A stretch of DNA of 64,000 bases from Lepidurus packardi (taxonomy: Eukaryota; Arthropoda; Branchiopoda; Notostraca; Triopsidae), in NCBI GenBank assembly GCA_023053545.1, contig JAKZAN010000004.1:12561235-12625234 (forward strand), written 5' to 3'. Made by a program: the position numbers and the translations under genes. Shown in pieces: positions 55,249 to 64,000 of this stretch (positions are counted from its first letter, which is position 1; each line of letters begins with the position of its first letter). The notes beneath the pieces are model-generated. The model saw only the letters and a list, made by a program, of their open reading frames with translations, searched no databases and was not told the origin of the DNA.

Positions 55249-56535
55249 TTAGGTACAGTGAGTCTGTAATACGAGTATCACATAGGTGGTGATCAATCCA
55301 GTCATGGATAGTAAAGTCGTGGCAGAAATGGTAAACAAGTTCAGAGGTGTGGCTTCCCATTGTTTAAGACGCATATGGTTCAGAAAGGTCTGGAATAGTT
55401 GCTTGTCGTCGATCGTAAGGTAGTCCCAATGTTGGTTGAGGGTATTGCTCATAATTGTTTGGGATTCCGTCAGTTGCGTCTGTAGACTGCTGCAATGGCA
55501 GGTGAGGGCCACTTGTTTCGATACTTGCATCAGTCCAACAATACTACCGCCTATTGTAATAACAGTGTTATTAAATACCTTCTTACTGGTGGTTTGAAAC
55601 CACAGGGGAAGAAGAATGAAGTAAACTATGCAGGTGGTGAAGAAGAATGATACCGAATAGCTTATAAGTAGTACAAATCCAAAAAGGGACTTTGCTTGCG
55701 TTACGAGCTGGCTAAGGTGCTCGAAACGCTTCCAAAACGTGTCTAGGGTTTTCCTGTATGCATATGTTGTCGGTTCAGTGAAATTCTGTCGTTTTCGGTT
55801 AACTGGTGCGGGAGCTATCAAGTCGTCGATATGGATACAAAAATCGGTCACCTCGCTTCGGTCTCTAATAGTTTCTATCTCAACCAAGAACGCGTTTTGG
55901 ATTTCGACGAGCAAGAACGCTAGATGGCGGTATGCAAAACTAGCCATGAGTTCTCCAAAGGTGCTGAATGCAATCGAGTAGTACTGTGCCATCATTTCCA
56001 GTGAATAAATGATGTAAAAGACGGTAGAATTTTCGGTGACTAAAGAGCTGGCGAAACTTTTATAGTAGCCCGTGTACGCTATGTAGAAATAGATGGAGTA
56101 GGCTGAACCGAATAAAACACACGTACAAAACACGACGCTGATCAGACGGTAACGTTTCATGGGAACTCGGTTATCCAGGTTTTGTTCAATTTGCTTCCAG
56201 GCGTGCAAGAATTTGTAGATGGACGTGCGTTTCCAAGTGAAAGTGGCCAGGGTAGCAATGGCGAGCGGGAAATAGATGTACTTGCAAATGTTCATGGCGA
56301 ATTGCTGTATATCCTTGTCCTTCATCACGTCGTCGATCAAAGCGTATTGACCAAAGCAATACACAGAGCACAGACCAAAGCCAACTAGGACAAGCATTGT
56401 GTACCGTAGGCAGAAGATGATTCCGGATTTGTGTGGAGGATAATCCAAAGGTAACAGACCACTAGTAGCCGTTATTAGCCTGGAAAATGGAGCGATGTTC
56501 CGGAGCAGCGGTAACGTGTACTTCTCGTCCTCCAT
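55249..56535 (-). CDS. Gr: Gustatory receptor, intact single-exon copy 2 (428 aa)
   Basis: A paralog of the neighbouring receptor. The starts are alike (MEDEKYTLPLLRNIAPFSRL against MDGDNDTLPLLQSIAPLSKL), and so are the ends (TTYVILVLQTHCT). It is intronless. Segment order and the long loop before segment 5 (NRKRQNFTEPTTYAY) are kept, but the loop is shorter because the CHTCTNN stretch is missing. The last-helix signature TYxxxxLQ is present. Differences are spread along the whole length with conserved Trp/Pro/Cys positions, so both copies look maintained. The same membrane channel role is expected, probably with a different ligand range; this is inference. The upstream TATA-like element is weaker than that of copy 1. 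Confidence 0.88.
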   Translation of the reverse strand: MEDEKYTLPLLRNIAPFSRLITATSGLLPLDYPPHKSGIIFCLRYTMLVLVGFGLCSVYCFGQYALIDDVMKDKDIQQFAMNICKYIYFPLAIATLATFTWKRTSIYKFLHAWKQIEQNLDNRVPMKRYRLISVVFCTCVLFGSAYSIYFYIAYTGYYKSFASSLVTENSTVFYIIYSLEMMAQYYSIAFSTFGELMASFAYRHLAFLLVEIQNAFLVEIETIRDRSEVTDFCIHIDDLIAPAPVNRKRQNFTEPTTYAYRKTLDTFWKRFEHLSQLVTQAKSLFGFVLLISYSVSFFFTTCIVYFILLPLWFQTTSKKVFNNTVITIGGSIVGLMQVSKQVALTCHCSSLQTQLTESQTIMSNTLNQHWDYLTIDDKQLFQTFLNHMRLKQWEATPLNLFTISATTLLSMTGLITTYVILVLQTHCT

Positions 56536-56600
56536 ATTTTTGCTTAATACTCTATTGATCTCCTGCTAACAACCGTATAGGTCGTATAATCAAAGGATGA

Positions 56601-56618
56601 CCTTTTAACACTGTAGTA
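56601..56618 (-). promoter_or_regulatory. TATA-like element of gustatory receptor copy 2
   Basis: The minus strand reads TACTACAGTGTTAAAAGG, about 65-80 bp before the ATG at 56535. It matches the TATA region of copy 1 over CTACAGTRTWAAAAGG. Confidence 0.45.
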
Positions 56619-56796
56619 GGTGTTCAGATCGATACTTCACTAGAAAAAATAATAACCAAATTTGAAACGTGTGATGTGGACTTTGGCTGACGCCAAAGTG
56701 TCAACATAGATTGCCATTACACCATAATGAAGTTCATATAGGGCGCTTTAGACACGGCTGGCCACTAAGGTAGACGAGCTTTAACCTTAGATGAGT

Positions 56797-57323
56797 TTAT
56801 GTAGGTTGCGCTTGCAATATGACAATGACGTAGGTGGTGATCAGTCCAGGCATGGTAATAAGGGCGTGGTAGAAATGGTAAACATTGTTGATCGACAGCT
56901 TCTTTATAGCTTCATTTTGCGTCGTTTTGGAGTCCACGGAGTAGGGTTTTCGATTCCAACAAAGCTATTGGTGCAGATATGGAAATCCCTTGTCAGGTAA
57001 AGTGATCTCACTTTGCTTTCCGATACTTCCGATCTGCTGATTGTAAGTGATAGCATTTTTACCTATTTTCCGTTACCAAACCTTATACTTATAAATCTTT
57101 CCGATACTTCCGATCTCAAGCAGGAATGCGTTTGGGATTTTGACGAGTAAGAACGCGAGATGGCGGTACACAAAACCAGAGTTCTCCAAAGCTGCCAAGT
57201 GCAGTAGCGTAGAAGAGCACGACCATCTCTAGCGAATGGTAGATGTGGAAGGTTTTGGACTTTCTGACGGCCACATAGGTCGCGAACCACCTTTATGATG
57301 TCGACACACCTAAGCGTCAACAC
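56797..57323 (-). pseudogene. Third gustatory receptor copy, pseudogene
   Basis: Translating pieces in different frames recovers receptor sequence in the right order: KSKTFHIYHSLEMVVLFYAT and ALGSFGEL, then HLAFLLVKIPNAFLLEIGSI, then KQSEITLPDKGFPYLHQ, then PKRRKM, then FTISTT and finally GLITTYVIVILQAQPT with a stop at 56797. Compared with copy 1 the N-terminal third is gone, roughly 150-170 codons between PKRR and LFTIS are deleted, and frameshifts separate the pieces. A 63-bp sequence (57036-57098), flanked by an 18-bp direct repeat, interrupts the GSIGK segment. This is a decayed host gene in the same tandem orientation as the two intact copies. Confidence 0.85.
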
Positions 57324-57791
57324 TTACATGGCCGTAATAACTTTGCCCCCTTCAGATTCGGTACACAATAGCCTACCAAATGGAAATCTGCTGATTGTAA
57401 GTGATCGCATTTTTTACCTATTTTCCGTTACCAAACCTTATAATTATAAATCTAAGCAATAATTACCAATATAACTATAAATACCAACAACAACAATGTC
57501 ACGCTAAATTCATTAAAAATAAATACAAGATTAACTTCTGATTCCTGACTATTACCAACTCAGAGCAAAAAGATTTGGCTCCCTGTGATGCAAACCAGTT
57601 AGATGAACAACCTGGCATGTGCACCCGGCAAACCTGTTCTGGGCTTAATCAAGAATATCTACCTCACACGACTGGAGGGTGCGGAGCCGTCCATTGACCT
57701 CGACTGGTTTTTTAAACTCAAAAAGCTCGGTTCGTATCTTCTTTTGTCCCTTTAGTCGTAAGCGAAGTGTAGTCCCTACTAGTCAGGCACC
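57324..57791. other. Intergenic region upstream of the HS6ST gene
   Basis: It contains a second copy (57390-57453) of the 63-bp sequence inserted in the receptor pseudogene. A GC-richer patch at 57590-57790 probably includes the 5' UTR and promoter of the sulfotransferase gene. No TATA box is clear. Confidence 0.5.
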
Positions 57792-58967
57792 ATGTCTAAG
57801 GCTAGTGACCACGATCCGCCAAATCTTGGCCGATTCCGCCGAAGAAGATACTGGCGCCTGACAGCTTCTTACTGTGGAGGGGCTTGTTTACTCCTCATCT
57901 TCTTCGTCCTCCAAAACGCAGAGTTGTCCCCAGATTCCGTTAACGAATTGGATTCCGCATCGCTTGAACATCAGCTCACCGTAGACGCACATTCCCTGAC
58001 CGGATCAGAAGCAGCTCCTCGCAGTGTTTCATCATCCCGCAAGTTGTTCGACGTAAAGGGCAGCGATGTGATTGTTCACTTGCACATTCAGAAAACGGGA
58101 GGGACGACCTTCGAAAGGGCGTTAATGTACGACATTCTTGCCGACAAGCCCTGCAATTGCTCGCTTTCGAAGCTCCGGCACCTGGGGTTGGTACCATCCC
58201 CGTTCCCGTTATGCGACTGTTCGCGCCCACTGCCGGCTACCAAGCAACAGTGGCTGTTCAGCTCCTGGACTTTACCGTTCTTTACAATGCATCGAAGTGC
58301 TCACCCAGATTGGACGACTTTTCAAGAGCATTTAGACAACGCACTGAATGCCTACGAAGAACAGACTCTTCAGCGCAACAAATGGTTCATCACGGTTCTG
58401 CGAAACCCGATGCAACGCTACGTCTCCGAGTTTAAACATATAAAACGAGGAGCGACGTGGGCCCAAACCAAAAGGCTATTAACATGCAATGGAACGACTA
58501 TTCCGAAGAAGAAGGTGAAACCCTGCTACTTAGGCCGTGATTGGCGAGACATTACGCTGGATTTGTTCATTCTGTGTCCGACCAACATGGCACATAACCG
58601 ACAAACGCGAATGCTGGCTGATCTCACCTTGATTGGCTGCTACGACAATCCTTCCATGACTGTTGAGCAGAAAGAAAATGCAATGTTAGAGAGCGCTAAA
58701 CGCAACTTGGAATCCATGGCTTACTTTGGCATCACTGAACGCCAACATACCAATCAAGTGTTGTTTGAACACGTGTTCCGAATGAAATTTGCCAAACCTT
58801 TCGAGCAAGAAAAAACCACTCATGCTAGCGATGCTCTAAAAGACATTACTCCTAAGCAGATAGAAGCTATCAAACGCAGGAATAACCTGGACATTCAGCT
58901 CTATGATTATGCCATACAAATATACGAGAAACGGCTTCACGAATTGAAATATGAACCTATAAATTAA
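57792..58967 (+). CDS. Hs6st: Heparan sulfate 6-O-sulfotransferase (intronless, 391 aa)
   Basis: A type II Golgi enzyme that moves sulfate from PAPS to the 6-O position of glucosamine in heparan sulfate. A basic cytoplasmic tail (FRRRRYW) and an anchor at about residues 26-43 are followed by the 5'-phosphosulfate loop VIVHLHIQKTGGTTFER (about 93-109), AHPDWTTF carrying the His that aligns with the catalytic LHADWTEL of vertebrate enzymes, and the 3'-phosphate motif TVLRNPMQRYVSEFKHIKRG with GATW after it. NRQTRMLADLTLIGCYDN and MAYFGITERQ match the conserved C-terminal half. The GWSCG segment of vertebrate enzymes is replaced by SWTLPFF, losing a cysteine. The tail is short, ending soon after RLHELKYEPIN. 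The single open frame is unusual for this family. Heparan sulfate 6-O-sulfation supports FGF signalling, and an FGFR lies 1.7 kb away. Confidence 0.92.
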   Translation: MSKASDHDPPNLGRFRRRRYWRLTASYCGGACLLLIFFVLQNAELSPDSVNELDSASLEHQLTVDAHSLTGSEAAPRSVSSSRKLFDVKGSDVIVHLHIQKTGGTTFERALMYDILADKPCNCSLSKLRHLGLVPSPFPLCDCSRPLPATKQQWLFSSWTLPFFTMHRSAHPDWTTFQEHLDNALNAYEEQTLQRNKWFITVLRNPMQRYVSEFKHIKRGATWAQTKRLLTCNGTTIPKKKVKPCYLGRDWRDITLDLFILCPTNMAHNRQTRMLADLTLIGCYDNPSMTVEQKENAMLESAKRNLESMAYFGITERQHTNQVLFEHVFRMKFAKPFEQEKTTHASDALKDITPKQIEAIKRRNNLDIQLYDYAIQIYEKRLHELKYEPIN

Positions 58968-60668
58968 TTCGCCGTTACTTAGTCTCGTGCTAAGCTAGTG
59001 GGGAATACTCATAGATTATTAAGTTTATAATACACAATACTTGATGTTTTCGCGAAATGCTCTTCAGCTCGAGTACTCCATTTCCATTGCAATCAAGTTT
59101 AATTAAATATCACTTCACGTTCAATACAAAAACTATTTCAATTGCAAAGCAACGAAAATGTTCGACAAGCTCTTCGTAACAGTTCAAGAGACTAACGGCT
59201 CGCTAACCGCGCACTCCGACAGCCACACGGTCAAAAGGTACGCTAAAGGCAGCTGTCGAAGACAGCAACACAGCTGCCATCTAGTGGTCGGCTCCGTTAA
59301 TAGATAGCGTTTGGCTTCGGTTTGCCTAGATTTAAACGATGAAAATAATGGAAAACACATGCGACAAAACCCAAAGCTTGTAACTTGGGTTTGCCTAAGT
59401 TTAAGCGATGAAAATTATGAAAAAAACATAAACCCTTTATCATTACTCTTCCATAATTATGTATACTTTCGATGTCTATGTACAGGGGGATGAATTACGG
59501 GGGCAACTTTGCAGGGCAAATCCCAAAATTAGGTGGCAAAATTCCATGACAAAAAATGAATAATGATAATTCCACGGGAGAGTAAAGAAAGTATTAAACG
59601 CTTGATTCTGTTGCATTGAGGTAAACGGCCATGTCTGAATGAAACTGATTCTGACCCACGTAAAAAACTTTTTGAAACGCTCAACGACAAAAGGAAACGC
59701 AACGAGTCGATGCTCCGCGCAACTTAAGTCTGCGCCACTTAATTAAGCAGAAAAATGAAAAGTGAGATCCATTTTCGAACGTTAAGAGAATTAGATAGCA
59801 AAATTTCCACCCAAGAATAGAAAAGAGAAACGACGAAACTAAAAAAAAAGTCTGAATGCCGAAGTAAAAACCCAAGTACTTTGAGTCGGTTTTTAGCCGC
59901 TGCCAGTTTTTCCTCCCAAATCGCTTTTAAATTAAACCTCTCTTCTCGTTTTAAACCTTCTGCTTCACTTTTCCATTCCCAAACAATGCCCTATTTTCAG
60001 TCAGCATCCCATTCGGCCCCTTTTGTTTCGTTTTCGAGAGCGATCCAACTGAAACGTGCTTTTAGTCAAACCAGGAACTTTGGCACTGTCGAATGTCTGC
60101 ATTCTTTTTCGTATGGCAACTAAAAGTAGAATAAATGGCTCTTTTTTTCTGCTCGTACATTGACTAGGGTTGCTTTTCCTTGCAGGGAGGAGAGAACCGC
60201 CATCTTCCAAGTCCTCCAAAAACGCTTTCTGCTTTCCCAGTCTTTCATCCTTGAGCACTCGAAGGCACAGGTAACAAAAAGTTCTGTCTTTCACGTATTT
60301 CTGTCTTTGCATAAATAAACGTTGGCTTTCTTAAGTAGCTTCTGCACACTTCCGTCCAAAGGGCGCAAATAGTAAAGAATAAGGCACTTTCTTCTTCATC
60401 TTCAGGGACCATTCCCCAATCGCGAACACAAATCAATAAGAAATTAATACTGCGGAACTCCCATTCACATTCTTTCCAACAGTTTTGTCTCCGTGTCATC
60501 CTGAGTTTAACGCCGCCTTTTGTCCCAACAACACTCTTTTCGCTTCCGACTCACAAAAAAACGCAAACGAAAAAAGACTTGACACGTCGAATCTCGGCTC
60601 CTGTCATGGGGTTCCATATGAAACGAAGTAAAAAAAAAAAAAAAAATAATCCACCAACGCTTGGCATT
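58968..60668. other. Convergent 3' region between HS6ST and FGFR
   Basis: 3' UTRs of both genes are expected here (AATAAA near 60131 and 60313; no decisive site). Open frames at 59881-60123 (+) and 60001-60499 (-) have no domain. Repeated GGTTTGCCTARNTTTAARCG (59320 and 59388) is a small duplication. No gene is supported. Confidence 0.5.
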
Positions 60669-63600
60669 TTAGACTGCTGACATGACAAACTGCGACGTAA
60701 GAGCCGAGTTTTCAGCACTGGAAGGTGGGGTTTCTGGCGCCGCAAACCCCAAGTCCAAGTATTCCTATTCATGAAAGCCCATTCATTAGTTTCCGCAGCT
60801 AGAAATACAACATTTCCTTACATCGTTTGACGTCAGAGTCAAAATACGCTCCAAATCTTCCACCAATTCCGTGAACGTAGGACGCTCCGCCGGGTTGTAT
60901 TGCCAGCAATCGCGCATCAGCAAGTACCTAACAAAAGGGTCGTTATTGTACTGCAAAACAATTCTTTTTTAATTTTTAAAAAATGCGCTTTACATTTCCA
61001 GAGAGCACGACAAAGGCTTCTCCATACGATGCCCATCACGCAGTAACTGAAACAGCTTTTCAATATTGGGCACTGAAGGATAAGGTGTTCCTCCCAACGT
61101 CATGATCTCCCACAGCAAGATACCAAAGGACCACCTGCGCCAAAAAAATTCCCCATGATTAATAAAATTGAACTAAGAGAATGCGGATCAATTGCGAAAG
61201 AACCCATGTAAAGTGAAATAAAATATAAATAATAAAAAACGAAAACGAAACCTACACGTCAGACTGGCTGGTGTACATGCGCTGGAACAGGGCTTCAGGT
61301 GCCATCCACTTCACTGGCAAACGTCCATCTGTTGTCTTGCGATAATAATCCTGACTATGCAAATCTCGGGCCAACCCAAAATCAGCAATCTTCAAAACAT
61401 AATCTTCGCTGACCAGTACGTTTCGAGCTGCCAAATCCCGATGAATACACTGCGTCGAATCCAAAACAAAAACATTAAATCAATGGAATCTAATTCCTTC
61501 TTGAAAGTAAATGTAAAATTTTTCTTTCTTTTTTAATTTCGGCTTTTACCTTCATTGACGCCAGGTACTCCATTCCGCGCGCTACTTGGAAGGCAAAAGA
61601 CACCAAGTCGCGGTGTGTGACTGGGCGGTGTAAAGGGGACAAGCCCGGACCAGGTACAATGCCCACCGCGGAGCCTAATTGGCCTGCCGGGCCAATCGCG
61701 CGCTCGTATCCAGACGCTGGGCGATGCAAGCGTAAGAAATCGCGCAAATTGCCATGCGGCGCAAACTCGACGATCACGTACAGCGGCCCATCTTGCGTGC
61801 AGCAGCCCAGCAGGTTAATAATGTTGATATGCTTGCCAATCATCTTCATCATCTCCATCTCAGACACCAAATCCATCAGTTCCGTATCTGTGTGCCCTTC
61901 TACCAAGACAAAACCCTCCAATTCAGCGCCTGTTCCCCTTTTAAAGTACTTTTATAATCCCAACCTTTCAGCATCTTCACAGCCACCGTGGTGATGAGGC
62001 CAGGCTTCATGATCCCATGAGCTTGGGCTTGGACGACGTGGCCAAACGCTCCTTCGCCTAAAGCAGGGCCCATATCGAGTCCAGCACGCGGAAACTCCCA
62101 TTGAGCGTCCAAAGGCAGCTCGTACTCGGAGCCGCAGGTACCAGAACCCAATCTCTGCTTCTCAATCTTCACGATCGGCGCCAAAAGCGGCTCGTGCGAG
62201 GATCCATTGTTCGGCCGCTCCACAATGACTTTCTTGGTGGACGGCGCAATGACGTGGGCGTTTTCCAAGGCTGAAAACCGATCTTTCTTACCCCTTAATG
62301 GAGGAAAATAGGCGCAAAAAACCGATCAGTAACTCGAAAGCTTACACAATCGTGATCCAAATTACTTGTAATGTCGTCGGCAGTTCCAAGTCCCCACTGT
62401 GACGAGGGCCAGCATCACTGAGCTCAGTACACCAGCCAGAATGTAGACTACGGGCGAAACGGGGGGCTTGTAATCCACATCCGGACCACTTTCCGCCGGA
62501 GTTGGCCGGGTTTCAAGTACGCTGAGCCAGGCAGAGGCGTAGGATGTACCCAAAGTGTTGCCAGCCATACAAGTGTACCAGCCGGCGTCTTCCATGGTGA
62601 CGTTCTCCACTACCAGAATCTGGGGATCCGTCACGTTGAGGTCATCTGACTATAAAAGCGGAAAAATATCCAGAAAATTGCCTTATTAGTACAAGGCCAT
62701 AACACAAGAATTCAGTTTATGATGCTCCCAAAGCACGTGCAAGTTTAAACAATAACTGTTTTCAATCCCCACAAGGGCTTATTGGTTCTTACATGGTCCA
62801 AAGCTATTACCATGGCAGCATTAAAAACAGAATAAAGTATCATTCAATTAAATCACAGAATGCCCACATTTTTCAAAACATAGAATGCTTTGATAACCAA
62901 TAAATACGCATCATTCATTCCTTAATGAAACCTAATTTCAAGGGTCTACGCTTGAATGAACTGATTGAACGCGAAATTAAGACTCGAGTCTTGAAATTAC
63001 ACAAAAAATTTAAGAAAATTAAGATTTGAAAGAAACCTAAATCAATTGAAAGTGACAATGAGCTCAAAGCAATCCGAAACTCCGACTTGGAATTTTGCGT
63101 ATTTTTTGGTAAGCATGCGCAGATTTCGTGCCATTTCTATTAGTTTTTCCTTCCGACAACATGGCTGCAAACGCTGGGTTAGTGTGGAATGCAACAATGT
63201 GGCGCCATATTCTTTTCGGATGATTCCGGCTGGGGTTGCTGAGTAATGTGGAGGGAGGCATGTTAAAAACCTGAATAATGTTGGTGCAATAAGGTTTGCC
63301 CTCTTCATCCGCATAGCTGCCGTTGACTTCGCAATAACGGACCCAAACGACATGTGGAACCAAGTCTGATTCCACATCGCAGCGAAACTCAACCCGTTGA
63401 CCCAAGAGGACCGTTTGGTTCCCTCGCCAGTTAAAGATGAACGGTTTTCGCGCAATAACGCGTTCTTCGCACAGACAATAAACGAATAAAAACGTCTTAT
63501 ACTTTCCACAACCATTTTTTACTCGTAAGAAAAAGAGTTTGACTCGACAAAAAACCCAACTAGAACTTCACAAAAACCAAAAAAACTGCTAGCCACTCCT

Positions 63601-63890
63601 CTCGCCTCTGTAACGCACGACTTCTGGACCCGGGAGACAGGACACAAGGTGCAAGATTCCAATAAGGAAAAAAAACAGGCAATTTGCGGTGGGACTTACC
63701 TTCACAAGGTGTGCCAGAGGTTCTCCATTATCGCCCAAATATGATCCGTTGGCGTGATAATGCTTGTACCACGCGATGAAAGGTTGCAAATCCGAGAAAA
63801 CTTTGCATTCCAAGCGCACATTGTCGCCCAAGACCACGGTGGTGTTCTTCAGCGAGCTTTCCAGTATGTAAGGCTTGTGTGGATAGCGTT
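60669..63890 (-). CDS. FGFR: Fibroblast growth factor receptor, 3' part (Ig-III, TM, kinase, tail)
   Basis: Minus-strand exons are 63890-63700 (Ig-III first half), 63464-63271 (alternative version), 62649-62366 (Ig-III second half and TM), 62270-61965 (juxtamembrane and Gly loop), 61899-61550, 61449-61256, 61134-60994, 60927-60822 and 60764-60669 (TAA). Upstream Ig exons lie beyond the right edge. The extracellular part shows C...W pairs and [20 protein letters not shown]; the TM is [20 protein letters not shown]. The kinase is intact: [54 protein letters not shown], activation-loop [33 protein letters not shown] and RPTF. The kinase insert ([18 protein letters not shown]) is longer than in vertebrates. 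The tail [11 protein letters not shown] gives a phosphotyrosine site. Drosophila relatives are heartless and breathless. The junction 62366/62270 does not close in phase; all others do. Confidence 0.9.
63271..63464 (-). CDS. FGFR: Alternative Ig-III exon of the FGFR gene
   Basis: This exon and 63890-63700 both start AACGC after an AG, have the same phases (2 bases in, 0 out) and encode parallel halves of one Ig domain: [20 protein letters not shown] ... [13 protein letters not shown] against [20 protein letters not shown] ... [13 protein letters not shown]. Either can join the exon at 62649. Including both would give two half-domains in a row, so use of one at a time is likely. Its donor (gttttt) is weaker than the gtaagt of the other version. 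Confidence 0.7.
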
Positions 63891-64000
63891 CTTTTTTCCA
63901 CAACAATCAATGCAGCCAATGCAACACAATGCGGCAAAACAAGAACAATGCACAAAAAATCGAGTTAATTATCAAATGCGACATGCCGGAAGCTTGCATT

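Noticed and set aside
1-64000. Retroviral, LTR or Polinton-like copies and toxin genes
   Set aside because: No polymerase, integrase, capsid or envelope motifs, long terminal repeats or toxin-like sequences were seen on either strand.

Overview
The window is nuclear DNA from an arthropod, most likely a crustacean of the branchiopod (Daphnia-like) kind. The evidence is spliced genes with GT-AG introns, many of them only 55-100 bp, insect/crustacean-type gustatory receptors, a saposin polyprotein, a single FGFR-type kinase, and CCTAA tracts of the arthropod telomere type. The exact taxon is inference. I saw no bacterial genes, CRISPR array, tRNA, rRNA, reverse transcriptase, integrase or virus-like gene.

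Layout. (1) 218-2338 (-): the first two coding exons of a microsomal triglyceride transfer protein-like gene that runs off the left edge. (2) 4334-5612 (+): a four-exon type II membrane protein resembling a poorly described glycosyltransferase-like family. (3) 5.6-13.7 kb: almost entirely tandem and dispersed repeats. (4) 13774-25998 (+): a complete 13-exon class C orphan receptor of the GPR158/smog type, whose introns are swollen by tandem repeats. (5) 27388-35870 (-): a five-exon, 296-residue single-pass membrane protein that I do not recognise. (6) 36-47.6 kb: gene-poor and repeat-bearing. (7) 47640-52403 (+): a 16-exon saposin polyprotein with seven saposin-B domains. (8) 53113-57323 (-): a tandem trio of gustatory receptor genes, two intact single-exon copies and one pseudogene. 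(9) 57792-58967 (+): an intronless heparan sulfate 6-O-sulfotransferase. (10) 60669-63890 (-): the 3' part of an FGF receptor with a duplicated, probably mutually exclusive Ig-III exon.

Exons were joined by hand. Reading phase closes at every junction except one, the transmembrane to juxtamembrane junction of the FGFR. HS6ST and FGFR belong to one biochemical theme, because 6-O-sulfated heparan sulfate is an FGF co-receptor. They are neighbours on opposite strands, and co-regulation is not shown.

The most unusual signal is a dispersed family of short repeats. Each copy has a hairpin box of about 26-31 bp (stem CCGG...CCGG around a GTTGCGCTA-like loop), often followed 30-60 bp later by a CAACAATGAA box. 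It recurs dozens of times, alone and inside tandem arrays that otherwise look unrelated (3.2, 3.5, 3.8, 9.2-10.2, 13.3-13.5, 14.9-15.8 and 17.4-18.2 kb). Stem bases change in a compensatory way between copies. A second family (29.9, 46.8 and 54.8 kb) has terminal inverted repeats and carries CCTAA telomere-like tracts and ACACTAGTGT palindromes.
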